Made by a program: the position numbers and the translations under genes. Shown piece after piece: positions 12,301-24,345 of a stretch of DNA of 64,000 nt. The notes under the pieces were generated by a model. That model was not told where the DNA came from. It saw nothing but the letters and a program-made list of their open reading frames with translations, and made no database searches. The first letter of the stretch is position 1, and each line of letters starts with the position of its first letter. The stretch is taken from NCBI GenBank assembly GCA_032209605.1, contig JASFXZ010000005.1, forward strand, positions 24,478,905 to 24,542,904, read 5' to 3'. Source of the stretch: Mactromeris polynyma. Lineage: Eukaryota > Mollusca > Bivalvia > Venerida > Mactridae.

Positions 12301-15136
12301 GTCTCCAGTCCTGTGACGAGTTCATATTACGTACACTTTTTGTTGTCATTGGCATACGTGTATGACAATATCCTAGTTTAAAATATTGACTGAAATTATA
12401 CATGTACATATGTGTCACCAAATTATATACATGTACATGTAAATGAAATTATATCACATATTATATTATTATATTAGTGTTACGACAAGTTGACGCATAT
12501 TTCTTTCACATTTCTATATGTTAAGGAATCTTGTATTCACTTTATTATCTTGATTATTACGGCCATTTATAACCCTCTCCGTATTGTATTTTATAAATGG
12601 CTTGCTATATTATGTTACGTTAACTATGTAGGCTTTATGCCAAGGATAATTGTTCATAATTATAAACATTTATTTGACAAAACGAGGCCGAAAAATCACA
12701 CTGCGTTTGGAATTGGCATGTTTTGCCAATTCCTGCCATTTTGGCATCACAGAAACACATACATGACATCATCAAACGCTCATATTATTAAAAACACTTT
12801 ACTTAAACAGCTGTTATTATGTCTATTTTGTTTCAAAAAGAAAACTTAACGTGTTTTTGCAGATTTTTCCAAAAAAAATCAGTTTGATTTAATTCATTAA
12901 TTTTCCCTCATGACTTGGTTTGTTTCTATTCCTGTTTGTCTTATTCAAAGTTTGTATTTTGTGTTTTTAGTTTATGTACGAGCATGTTTCATGCCGAATG
13001 GGTTAGGGTATCTTACATCTTAGTCAAGCCATGTTCTTCTTTATATATTACACCTCCGGTACTACAACGATTAAGAGATAGTCTAGCATGCTGTTCACAA
13101 ACTTTAAGTCACCAGTAGTTGTACTGACAGTGCTAAGGCTGTATGTAGACTGTCGTAACGTCTTGATTCTCTTGTTGCTCTGTCGTGTTATTCAGTCGCT
13201 CGAGTTTAATGTTTTTCGAGTTCGTTGATTATTCTGTGTTGTTTGGCTTTCTTGATCTTATCATTTCGGTGTCGTTTTGTGTACCCTCACAGTGATTGAC
13301 CCCTTGTCCGTATTTTGTGTGACCCTCATTGTGTGTGCCCTCCACATGTCTTTGTCCATATCTGTCGGAGGAAGTTCTGACTTGTTAATATGGATCTTCT
13401 TGTTCAACATTTTTCTCTTAACTTTAAATAATGGCCAAAGTTGAACAATACCACGTCGTGATAGGAGAATAAGACTTGAAGTTCGACTTTCAAAAACGGG
13501 TTTAAATGTATAATATCAATAGCTTATTACGACATGTTTCTAATTTGCAGTTTATATAAGAAATTGATACATTCTCATTACGTATACTAAAGTGCAATAA
13601 ATAATTAATTCTTTTATCACATGGCACCTCTACTGACACGAAAGTGTCTAAATAAATACAGTCTGACAGGTTTATATTCAATCATTTAATGTCTTCTTCG
13701 AACATCAGATTGTTTGTCAAGTGTCGATGATGAATTAGATGAGACGGAACTCTTTTGACGTTGTTAGGTCGGTATAGGCGCTGCAATCAGTAGTGTTGAA
13801 ATCAGTTAAAGAAATAATCCGACGAAAAGAAAATCGGAATTTCCAATAATCATGCAATTCAGATATGCTTTATGTATTTGTTCATCTCTTACACGATATA
13901 AACAGAAATAAAGACGTTAGGACCACTCTACAAAGACTCAGACACATCTGATGGCTATCCCTCCTTATGTAGGAGGAGAGCATAGATATGGGAAACAACC
14001 GCAACGCAAGTCCAGTGCTAAGCAGAATGACGCTATATATGTCTGACTAAAAGGCATATCACGGTGTCAAATCGAACCATTCTATATACCACCGTTATAA
14101 AACTAGTTAACGGTTTAATGTTGAATTGTGATAGTTTTAAGTTCAATAATTCCTATTCGGCTTCAAATGTAAGGACATTTTATAGAAATGTTTATATTAC
14201 TCAATATGTGCAAGGCACATTGTATATCAAGCAGAAAATTAAAGTTGATGTCTTTACTTGTCCTTGGTCAATAATTGCGTCTCCGTGCATAATACACAAA
14301 GTATCAAACACTTGTTCAATGTATTTCTCACCTTCATTTCAATGAATTGGAAATACGTTGGAAAGACATGTCTCTTTGTATGTAATATATTCAGTACAAT
14401 TGTCACGGAGAACGTACGCTACACTCAGGTATCGAAAGCTTGGCCTCTAGATTGGCAGTCGAGTGTTTTACCGACTTAGCTTGCCATGCGGCACTAACAC
14501 GTATCAGTTAAAGTAATGACAGTATTTATGGTAATCAATTAACAACGTATGTCAGATTCCAGTCGAGTATTTATGTTTCATTTACTTTTATACCAACACC
14601 GTACTGATGTTGAAATGTCACGTTATTTAAACCACCCTGATATCCAATTAAGTAATGTTATTCAAACTAGTAAAGCCCGGTCACTGAATTATTAGTCACG
14701 CTCTTGTGAGACAACATAACTGTAATCTTTATCAGGGGCCTTTTCAAGGAATATTTGTCTGCACACAATACTGCTAACTGAGCTGCTGAACAATCTAAGC
14801 CTTAATTAAACTGCCACTTAAAGGGACCGTTCGGGTTTAGTTCAATTTTATTTTATTATACCAGTATAATTACTACAGAAGAAGTCTTATTTGTAATTAA
14901 AATCAAATATTTGTGTATCACTTATTACTTTACTTGAATATTTCTCACTCACTAACTGCTTTAGATTGTGAATACTTTCTGTACCAAGTGCTCACACAAG
15001 CTCAGTTTAACCATTCAGATTAGTGTACGTTGGAAATGCAACTACATTATCAGTTCATACTGATATAAAAGACACATCGGAGAAAGCCTGCTCGAATATT
15101 TAAAAGAATATGTATGAGTCTTTTGCAATTATACTA
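9301..15136. other. long intergenic stretch, no gene seen
   Basis: AT-rich. A short C-rich run lies at 10218-10285. Open frames at 10689-10994, 12490-12849, 12915-13118 and 14064-14479 lack recognisable domains, splice signals or coding-like composition and are treated as chance. A segment near 13645-13700 (aataaatacagtctgaca) is shared with one near 15475, so it is probably an old dispersed repeat. Confidence 0.5.
10218..10285. repeat. C-rich low-complexity tract
   Basis: Imperfect repeats of cctgtccgcccaccc-like sequence, strongly C-rich on the plus strand within AT-rich surroundings. Confidence 0.8.
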
Positions 15137-15415
15137 TCTCCCATGGCCAAGTAGTTATTGCATCCGTCTTGGCAGCGGGAGATCAAAGGTTCGAATCCTG
15201 GCAGGTATATGTGCCCATATGGCCGGATGGTGAACTATAAGCTAGTTAAATAATGGTTATCATGTTCCTACCTGGCTGGTGCCGGGGAGTTACAGGAAAG
15301 GAAGTATGGGGTAAATGTGTTCAGCAGGTAAGTTTCCCATAAGTCTTCGATGGTTTGTCCTTTAGATAGGTGTGGTACCATAATGAATAAACACTTTCAT
15401 TTTGCCTTTTATAGA
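15137..15415 (+). mobile_element. tRNA-headed SINE
   Basis: The A-box-like segment tggccaagtagttattgc and B box GGTTCGAATCC have tRNA-like spacing (15143-15205). A roughly 200-bp body follows, including gctggtgccggggagtt and gtaagtttcccataagtc. It is a non-coding retroelement copy. The 3' end is an estimate. Confidence 0.6.
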
Positions 15416-15474
15416 AGTTAATATAGAAATCGAGCAAGAAGAAACGTAGATTCCAGCTTTTCTAAACTTGGCAA

Positions 15475-15780
15475 ATAAATACAGTCTGATACCTTTAAAT
15501 AGAATGGGATAGCGTTCATCAGTATCAGATCACTTCTAGTAGCAGTTAATGTGATTTCAATGTTCACTGATGTGATAATTATCTCATCGGAAATAATCAG
15601 GATAATTAGTCTATGTAATTAATATCCGAACGTTGGAGTGTCCGATAATGTTTAGCCTTGTATGGTGAGTCGGTGCGTTTAAATGTCAAGAACAAATTAA
15701 ATGTATTGAACAAACCTGTCCAAAATTATTTATTATAGTTGACAGTTACATAACGTGTCTTTAATGTACTGAATTGTCAT
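15475..15780. repeat. dispersed repeat Z, copy 1
   Basis: Shares ordered blocks with 19060-19330: 'gtgataattatctca', 'ataattaggataaatagt'-like and 'gtaattaatat' occur at the same spacing, followed by a similar acagtta-containing segment. The start also matches a segment near 13650. It is an old, non-coding duplication of unknown class. Confidence 0.45.
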
Positions 15781-16687
15781 TGCAAGAACATGGATTTGAA
15801 GAAACATTATAAAGAACGGCGATAAAAATGAAACACGAAGATTCTATAGATATATGGTCACTACCATTTCGAGCAATTTTACGTCATACCACTCGAAAGC
15901 TTTTATACAAATTACATGCGTGAACTTTGACGTTTCATGTTTGCAACATCACATGACTATAATAATAGTCAATAATCGAATTCTGCAAATATACTATTGG
16001 AGCTGTGCTGGTAAAGCCAGTGCGGTGATGAATAAGGGCTTTCTTTCTCAGAGTCTCTCTCTATATTTTTGAACATTTTTGAACATTCTATCAAAAACTG
16101 TCCCAAACTCTGGTTTACTTCACTCTATATGTTAGCGTATTGTTTCTATTCTCTTTGAATATGCTTAGTTTATGTTTTATCAGAATATGAAAATAAGACC
16201 ACCTGTCTGTTTACTCTTACGACCTACCGTACTCATTTTCCTACGCACAACTGATGCAGTTATGTATTGTTTCCAGGCGGATAAACACAGTTTTTTTCAA
16301 ACAAAGAAAATGACAAAAATATAAACAAAACATATTTTAACGTCGCATATGATCACAAGTAGCATGAGCCACAAAGCTCTTGTGCTACAGGTATCTACTA
16401 ACATATGCTTACCTGGGCGTATATATCACCTGATACTGCCCTTTATATACTAGGTGCACCTAGTACGTCGCCAAGTGAATGTAGGTGAACAAATATAATT
16501 ATTATCATAATTATAATGTCAAAGCGTATATCATCATTTCAATTTACTGACAAAAACTATTACAAAGCAGAACATATAACAGCAACAAAAAAACTTGGAT
16601 ATGTTGAGATGACACCTCTAGATAACGAGGTATCACTGTAATTCAGTTAACAAATAGAACCAACAGTTTACGTTCTTTCAGATTATT
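15781..16687. other. intergenic, no gene seen
   Basis: AT-rich, with no supported gene. A perfect 14-bp palindrome CTAGGTGCACCTAG lies near 16451. Confidence 0.5.
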
Positions 16688-16873
16688 TCAAACACATTTT
16701 GGATATTCACACAGAAGATCTGTACTAAAACTATAATTTTTAACAATATTCAACGAATAGCCACCTACGTCTCTTGCCACGTGTATTGCGTTGACAATTG
16801 AAGTACTTTTGCTTTGTCCGAAAAGACACCTTCGTTCCGTCACATTGGCGAAAACATCGCCTGGCTCAATATC
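16688..16873 (-). other. exon-like open frame, unidentified
   Basis: The minus strand has an open frame of about 61 codons with no ATG. It begins directly after an acceptor-like sequence (ttcttcatctgag) and an in-frame TGA. The first part is coding-like in composition (DIEPGDVFANVTERRCLFGQ). A possible but weak donor GTAGGT lies after ...HVARD, about 35 codons in. I do not recognise a family. It could equally be a chance open frame. Confidence 0.15.
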
Positions 16874-17269
16874 TCAGATGAAGAACTTGTTGTTGACGTA
16901 CATCAGCGTTCTAGTTTGTGTGATTTCATTTATATTTCCGTATATATCCGAGGTCAATAACGTGCTTAAAGGGAAAAGAAAACACGCCTAAAATGACCAA
17001 GACTCCATCGACTGAGGGTAAAAAAATGTCGTTTTCTCAGGTTTTGCTACGCGGACGTTGATACAGTTAAGTACAAAGAAGATATCGAAATGCATATTTC
17101 TCCACATCATTTGACTGTCTCTAAAACTTGTAGTTTTGTCCAAACATTTAAAACACGAGAAACTAGGATAAATAAACCGGTCTACAAAATAAGAAATAAC
17201 TACTTTTGCATCAATATTGAATAAACTGAACTTTAATTTCTAAAATTTTAGTAAACTTCGATATGATAC

Positions 17270-17935
17270 TATTCTGGATAATGCAGAACCATCGACATAA
17301 CATGCATTTGCTACCAACCCTTAATGGGACTTCACTGTCCACTTTGATTCTCCTAGTTATTCCTTATGGTCATTTTGACAGAACTCATGTAAGTACTTTT
17401 TTCTTGTAAAACTTGTCTGTGATGGTTCTATCCTCTCCTCAAGGAATTTACACGACAGGTCCACTAGAATTGAAGAAAATGGCATATAAAACCTTCTTGG
17501 CGTTTCTTGGCCTCATTGCAATGACCGGCCTTGTCTGACTTTTAATAAGTTATTTATGCGTCGCTGGGGCTCAAAATAATAAACCCAAGTTTTATGCCAA
17601 GTGAGCAACTCAGAACTTTTAATAGGATAACAATTTTTATATTTTTTCAAAAGTATTTTGGCACTATCGAAACGCTTTGCTTCCTGGTCTGGTGTCAACA
17701 AGTAGAGGATCCATCTAGCACAAAGCTTCTTTAATTTCAAACAGTCAGTCAGAATATGATGGACGGTCCCTTCTGAAATGCCTAGACTATTAGCTAGCTG
17801 GGAAGTAGTATATCGGCCATCTTTATCTACCATAGCTCTAACATCACCAATGTTTCCCTATGTTGCTGCAACAACAGCCCTACCTGGATGGTTACTATCT
17901 TGAAGGCTATATAGACCCCCTTTAATTTTTTTAAA
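17270..17935 (-). pseudogene. mariner-family transposase remnant
   Basis: Minus-strand translation gives successive mariner transposase pieces. A GRP-type linker is present (SLQDSNHPGRA). The helix-turn-helix region at 17513-17833 contains LGISEGTVHHILTD and CARWILYLLTP. The first catalytic block reads TWHKTWVYYFEP where mariners have TGDETWVYYYDP, so the first catalytic Asp is lost. The continuation AKKVLYAIFFNSSGPVV is followed by in-frame stops and then GEDRTITDKFYKK. Several stops and no third catalytic block were seen, so it is inactive. Terminal inverted repeats were not found. It abuts the polypurine block. Confidence 0.85.
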
Positions 17936-18331
17936 GAGATAGGGAGGGGATGGCGGTAGAGAGAGGGAGGGGAGGGCGGTAGAGAGAGGCAGGGGGAGGG
18001 TGGTAGAGATAGGGAGTGGGGAGGGCGGTAAATGAGGGAGGGGGAGGGCGGTAGAGAGAGGGAGGGGAGGGCGGAAGAGAAGGGGAGGGGAAGGGCGGTA
18101 AAGAGGTGGAGGGCTGTAGAGTGGGGGATGGCGGAAGAGAGGGGAGGCGGTAGAGAGAGGGGATGGTTGTAGAGAGAGGGAGGGGGAGGGCGGTAGAGAG
18201 AGGAAGGGGAGGGCGGGAGAGAGGGAGGTGGAGGGCGGGAGAGAGAGGGAGGGGAGGGCGTTAGAGAGGGAGGTGGAGGGCGGGAGAGAGAGGGAGGCGA
18301 TGGCGGGAGAGAGGGAGGGAGGGGGCGGGAG
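17936..18331 (+). repeat. G-rich polypurine minisatellite
   Basis: About 400 bp of almost pure A/G on the plus strand, built from variable units such as gggaggggagggcggtagag and gagagagg, with units of roughly 20-28 bp. Many GGG/GGGG runs are closely spaced, so quadruplex or triplex-prone structure is possible. It is sharply bounded against AT-rich DNA on the right and the mariner on the left. Confidence 0.95.
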
Positions 18332-19838
18332 ACTTGTTTTGGTGATATTGCACTGTGTTCAACTTTTGTACAATACGGCTTTAATTTATCTCGCTTAAAT
18401 TATTATTACTGACGTCAAGTTTGCATTAGGTGTCATTGCCAGTATGCCGGTCACAGCGCGCGTCGTTTCGTGTATCACGTGTGCTGTTAATAAATGTGTT
18501 AGCATCATTTTCGCGGGACTTAACCAAAGTTTCTTATATAATGGATACAATTTTTTATCTTAAACAAATATGTGTGAAATACGTTAAATAGAGGCTACAA
18601 CACAACAGATGAAAAACACAATACATAACACATTTCCTATATTCTAACGGCTAAAGCGATAACACATTATGTATTTTTTTCCTTTTTTGGTACATGGAAT
18701 TTGAACCTTATACTCAGTAGATAAAGTTCGAGATTTTGATTCATTTATTTTGTTTGGAGCCTCGCGGTTTCTTTGTTTCTTCTTAACATTTATCTCAGTT
18801 TTTGTCACACTTCCATTAAAATAGCATAGTCATGTCTAATACGTGCCATTTAAATTTTCACATTTCTTATTCAAATCTAAAACCATATATTTTTTAATCG
18901 ACAAAAGTGTGAAGTTTTGGGCAGTGATAGCACGATTCACTATTACATCAAAATGTTTTCTTGACAAGTTTTGACAAAAAACTTGTAAAAAAACTTGTCA
19001 TCAATATGTTTTCATGTTTTTTGTGAAATCTAGAAATAGCGACCTATTGATTAGCTTAGTGCTAGATTGCACAATGTACGGCTTCATTGTTCCTTCTTAG
19101 TATTAATAGATGATTATATCGTTTACAGCAAATCATGTATCAGTTAATGCATTTTCGTTGTTTAAAAATGTGATAATTATCTCAGATGGTATAATTAGGA
19201 TAAATAGTATTTGTAATTAATATTTATTCTTTGACATTATTGCGTTGTAATGATCAATCGTTTAATTTCAAAAACACGGATGTATTAAACTGTCTATATA
19301 AGTAGTGTACAGTTATAAGATAACTGTACGACAATGACTATAGCGATTGTTATTGGTCATTAATTACTGTTTATCAATATTTTACGAATACATTTTGAAT
19401 AAAACGCACACAACTATACATGTATTTTCATTTTTTATACCCCTAACTGGTAGTGGTATCTGGATTGGTGTGCAATGTTCTGGCCAAATACAGAGTTTTA
19501 AAATAATGAATAATTGTTTATGCTTTTAATAAAACAATAGAATCATCATTAATTTGTTATATACTAAAATAATATGAATTTAGATTGTGTTATGCCATAA
19601 GATCTATTTAATATTTCCTCTTTGATAGTATTTCTAATGTATTTGTGTTTTCAGAGGGCGATGCTTAGTCTGCTACAATTTATATAACGCTAAACGCAGA
19701 CAACGGAAAGAATACTTTGCAAATATCGGGCGTTAATTAAATGCTGTCTACAATATTCCCTAAAGAGGAGGATTTCACCCGATGGCTCATTGCCTAAATA
19801 AACTTATAACTGTCCAAAACTTACAAGATGTAAATAGA
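18332..19838. other. intergenic, no gene seen; contains repeat Z copy 2
   Basis: No supported coding sequence. At about 19060-19330 there are blocks matching repeat Z at 15475-15780. Confidence 0.45.
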
Positions 19839-19963
19839 GAATATTTGTGTTTCGGTGTAAGATCGAAAGTTATTTTACCGAGTGAACAGCGAATAGAATA
19901 TTTTAAGTGAGACACTTACGAGGCGGAATAACTCTATCTTACACCGAAATATACAGATATTCG
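19839..19963. mobile_element. short foldback MITE
   Basis: About 125 bp with imperfect inverted ends. The left end reads gaatatttgtgtttcggtgt then aagat..gttatt; the right end is the reverse complement (ataactctatcttacaccga then aatata.agatattc). Arms are about 36 bp. No coding content and no clear target duplication. Confidence 0.65.
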
Positions 19964-20217
19964 AATTAGTTCATGCTTTGTTTTGGTCCTTTTTATTTGA
20001 TTAAAAGATGTCTGAAGTGTAAAGAGGGAACAACACTTTGACTGCAAGTCTTAGAACTGTATCACTTATCAATGATATGCTTGCCCCTTTTTGTTAGTAG
20101 CAACTATATACTGTTACCATAGCCGAAATTGTCTAATCAATGATGTATCCCATAATGTCTATAATTAGATAAATTCATGCATATCCTGTTATTAAGCCGA
20201 GGTATGTTGTATTTCTG

Positions 20218-20223
20218 TTTATT
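20218..20223 (-). terminator. candidate poly(A) signal
   Basis: AATAAA on the minus strand, about 130 bp downstream of the stop codon of the exon-like sequence at 20351-20429. The motif is common by chance in AT-rich DNA, and it is listed only because of its position. Confidence 0.25.
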
Positions 20224-20350
20224 TTTTAATTACCTACTAGGTAGTGACACTTCTACGACATAATAAACGGCTCTAAAATCACAAATGATGGATTATGTTG
20301 ATAATTGTTGCATTAGTCAAGGCAAAGGGGGCAATTTGTGACCTATACTT

Positions 20351-20429
20351 CTAACTTAGTTCCTTCAGCTGCGAGAAGATTCCATAACCAGCATGTCGTC
20401 TAGATTCATCCACGACATCACTCAACGCT
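20351..20429 (-). CDS. candidate terminal coding exon, unidentified
   Basis: On the minus strand a good acceptor (pyrimidine-rich aatttctattttgcag) is followed by one leftover base and 25 codons ending in TAG. The reading is ALSDVVDESRRHAGYG then IFSQLKELS-stop. The composition is much more coding-like than the surrounding DNA, and an AATAAA lies about 130 bp beyond. The acceptor would follow a phase-2 intron. No convincing partner exon was found upstream (higher coordinates). A GTAAGT donor exists near 21405 on the same strand, but no frame before it is both open and in phase. It could be the last exon of a gene whose other exons lie far to the right, a fragment, or chance. Confidence 0.3.
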
Positions 20430-22110
20430 CTGCAAAATAGAAATTTATTTAGATTCTGTAAAATAAATAATCGTAATTCAAGAGTATAGTCTGCTAGAAC
20501 ATGTACATTTAGTAATTCGTTGAATGACAGTACAACTATAAATGCTATTTATTTTCTGGGCAAATTGTAAAGTCAAACATTTGTACCCTCGTCACGAATT
20601 TGTGAGACGAATTGTAACCGTTTTGAGCAATAGCACAACTTCATTTTGCACGTTAAATGCAAATTGTATTAATATTCAACAAAAATGTCACAATTTCGTC
20701 GTACATATTTATTTTGCATTTGTCGATGACTAAAACGAACATACTCACACTGTTGCTCAAAATATGAACAAGAACATTGATAGGAGATAGATGCAGCGGC
20801 TGGTTTGAAACAATGAATATTAAATAGCGCATGGCAACATAGGAATCCTTGCAGGAAATTGCTTCAGAATAATGTAATTAGTTAAATAATATAGTCATTA
20901 GACTGGAACTAGATGTTAAACATTTATTAGGTCTTAAAAGCATTTATTTTGCGATTCATTACATGCATCATCTATTATTTTAGCGATACGATCGGATACA
21001 TCGCATGGTCCAGTTTGATAAAATAGTAATATGTACTTAAAACTCGTTTTTAGATATAAAACACTGAATATGAAAGTTGTTTACAACATTTGAATGTATT
21101 GATTTGCTCGTAACAGTCTTAGAAGCGCTACTGTTTAATGAATCAATTCAGGTATTGGTTTTAATGTTGCTGGGTGTATGAATAAATATGTAAACTTCAA
21201 GGTATATACACTTAAATGCCTTCCTGATTGGTCACTGTTTTATTGCGATATGTCTCAAAATGGATATTAAAACTCACCCCAGTTTGTTGCAACTGGAAAC
21301 AGACCCGTCTCACAATATATTACAACCAAATATTTACACGTGCGACACACATCATGTCGATCAACTTGTAACGTAGTTGGTGAAACACAGAAATCCTTTA
21401 ACTTACCGTACATAGGGTGAGTGATAAGAAAAGAGTTTCAGTGTGCATAAACGGCTTCGAAACCATGCAGGTCATTCTTTTAGTCTTCTTCAAATAGAGC
21501 CAATTGGCTTCATTCCAACATTGTGCAGGAACTAAATTAACTAGCACATGAGTACCCTGCATACATTTAATTCTTTATTAAACACATGCTATTGAATCTT
21601 GAATCTTGATAAGAGTAACAAAATGTGTTACATTATTTAGTATAATAACTTACAATTATTCATTCATGTATGTATTTATACACATATATGTATGCGTACA
21701 TCTATCATGGAGAAGGAAAGAGAGAAAATCATACATTTATATATCAGCTACTTGTTTCATAAATGTTACATACTTCCATACGTGCATATTGACACATACA
21801 ACAGGTAGTAATGGACGCCTTTCAATTGTTGTGAAATAAAATGCCAAAAAAGAGGAAAAGCATTAAATATTTAGAGTAAAAACAATTGAAATTAAGATAA
21901 TTAAGAGCGGAATTTACATGCTCTATCTCTCACTAGTATTGTACTAACAGTTTGAAGGCTTTACATAGGTCATTGGGCTACCCTAATTGACGTGTCGTGC
22001 AGTCACGTGTCGTTCATTATTCATGACCATACAGTGTTGTTTAGTAAGCATCCCCTGTTCATTCCGGTATTGGTTTGGTGTCCACGCCCTGTATGCTCCT
22101 CTTGGTCCGT
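20430..22110. other. intergenic, no gene seen
   Basis: AT-rich DNA without supported genes. If the exon at 20351-20429 is real, this would be intron on the minus strand. Confidence 0.4.
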
Positions 22111-23190
22111 TTAGTATTGTTGTATTGTATTGTTGTATTGTATTGTTGTTTTATATTGTTGTATTGTTGTGTTGTATTGTATTGTATTGTTGTATTGTAT
22201 TGTTGTATTGTTGTATTGTATTGTTGTTTTATATTGTTGTATTGTATTGTTGTATTGTATTGTTGTTTTATATTGTTGTTCACGCACTGTAGTATTGTCT
22301 TATGATGCTTTGTATTGTTTTATTATATTGTTATATTGTATTGTTGCATTGTATTGTTGTTTTATATTGTTGTACACGTATATTATTGTTGTACATTATT
22401 GTGTTGTATTGTTGTGTGGTGCTGTAGTATTGCCTTATGATGCTTTGTATTGTTTTATTATATTGTTATATCGTATTGTTGCATTGTATTGTTGTATTAT
22501 ATTGTTGTACGTGTATATTATTGTTGTATAGTATTGTTGAGTTGTATTGTTGTGTTGTAGTGTTTTGTTGTGGTATTGCCTTATGATGCTTTGTATTGTT
22601 TTATTATATTGTTATATTGTATTGTTGCATTGTATTGTTGTTTATATTGTTGTACACGTATAGTGTTGTTGTATATTAATGTTATGTTGTATTGTTGTGA
22701 TGTAGTGTTGTGCTGTAGTATTGTGTTATGTTGTATTGCATTGTTGTATTGCATTGTTGTATTGCATTGTATTCTTGTTTTATATTGTTGTACACGTATA
22801 GTATTGTTGTATATTATTGTTGTGTTGTATTTTTGTGTTGTAGTGTGGTGCTGTAGTATTGTGTTATGGTGCTTTGTATTGTTTTATTATATTGTTATTT
22901 TGTATTGTTACATTGCTTTGTTGTTTTATATTGTTGTACACTACATATATATTGTTGTATAGTTTTGTTGTATAGTATTGTTGAAATAAAGTCATATTTC
23001 AAGGAACACGAAAAATCGGTCAATGGCTACCGGGATTTATAGTATTGTTGTATAGTGTTGTTGAGTTGTATTGTTTTTGTACTGTTGTGCTGTAGTAATG
23101 TGTTATGTTGTATTGTATTGTATTGTATTCTAGTGTGGCTTGGTGTAATGTGCTGTGCTGTGCTGTAATTAATGTAGTGTTGTAGTCTAG
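22111..23190. repeat. TTGTA-type array with about 140-bp higher-order unit
   Basis: Mixed TTGTA and TTG repeats (tattgttgtattgtattg) fill the region, with a unique 50-bp interruption at about 22987-23037. Longer landmarks (cttatgatgctttgtattg or close variants) recur near 22299, 22434, 22580, 22725 and 22863, giving a higher-order period of about 135-146 bp. Many frames are open on both strands, giving low-complexity Cys/Leu/Val/Tyr or Asn/Thr/Gln/Tyr strings that are artefacts. Confidence 0.9.
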
Positions 23191-24106
23191 TGCTGTATTA
23201 TATCGTATCGTGTCGTACCAAAACAAAAGGGAGAAAATACACAATTACGTACCAAAGCAAAAGGGAGAAAAGACACAAAAATGATGGGTAAATATAAAAA
23301 TACGACCATGGAACGGTCAGTGGCAAAAATGGCGCGAAACCGTGAATCAAAGTTTAGTTATACATGAACATCTTTCAGATGAACAATCCTAAGAATTGTT
23401 ATCTTAATAGGATGTAAAAATAACAGTCAAATGGAATCATATTTTACTACAGGATTGATGTGTTTGTGAAACCTGAATGATTATAATGTCGTATGTTTAC
23501 TCTTGCTTTGTTTTGACGTCGCCTAGCAGTAACACAAATAAAACCACTCATCCGATGTCGCAAACAACTGATTGTATTGATAGTACTTGCAACATGCGTG
23601 ACACAATTAAAATTGGAAAACTCGCACATCATATCTGCATGATATGTGAGAAAATAGAATATAACTCGGATTTCAAAAGTAATAGGAGGAGTGTTGTATC
23701 ACATTATTGACAGGGAAGTACTGATTATGGGATATTTATTTCATGCTTCCCGGTGGTGTACCGTGGAATTGCGGTGAATTATTATCCAATAAAATCAAAG
23801 TGTTAATGACGTCTTAGGACGTCATATACAATACGTCATATAAAATATTGAGGCATTCAACGGGGAAATTAGGAATTAAAAGAACTTTTAAAATTTTAAT
23901 ACTAAAACTGGGAAGTTGTTATAGAGAACTTAATTTTCTAACGAGGTCATATAATTATACTAGTTAAAATAGTGCATAAAAGTGATGATATTTGTTCCAC
24001 TATAATGTCTCTCTGTCAACCATCTATCTGCATGACATGACCACTACCAAAACCTATCGTTAACAAAAGTGTTAATGTAACCCTGCCCTCGTTGTACAGC
24101 ACTATA
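23191..24106. other. intergenic, no gene seen
   Basis: No recognisable gene. A direct repeat of 'ccaaa.caaaagggagaaaa' occurs near 23219 and 23253. The overlapping open frames at 23447-23710 on both strands are unsupported. Confidence 0.45.
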
Positions 24107-24345
24107 TGAGCGCCGCTGTGAGACTTCCAACCTCTTTTTTAAGTGACGTCACTACCATAAAACGTCACATGTGACGTCATTATGTACTGACAGTAAGTAA
24201 TATTTGCCCCAACAGGCAATACGACAACGAAGCGACCATATGATGTAAATATCGCTCCTATTTGCAAATAGTGACATCACATTTTGCGTTTTCTTGAAAT
24301 GACGATACTTACAGAAGATATTGTAAATCCCATAGCAGCGCTCAT
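24107..24345 (-). mobile_element. foldback MITE, copy B
   Basis: Second copy of the element at 8377-8615, in opposite orientation. The ends read tgagcgccgctgtg and cagcgctca; inner parts share caacctcttttttaagtgac, TGACGTCACATGTGACGT-like palindromes and gcaaatagtgacatcaca. Length is about 239 bp, with the same long terminal inverted repeats and no coding capacity. Confidence 0.8.

Noticed and set aside
12490..12849. 119-codon plus-strand open frame
   Set aside because: Low-complexity hydrophobic translation of AT-rich DNA with no domain, splice context or promoter signal.
21290..21430. GTAAGT and GTGAGT donors on the minus strand as exons upstream of the orphan exon at 20351
   Set aside because: Frames before the donors either contain stops or do not match the phase required at 20429.
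21987..22962. Long Cys/Leu/Val/Tyr-rich frames and Asn/Thr/Gln-rich antisense frames
   Set aside because: They are translations of the TTGTA simple repeat.
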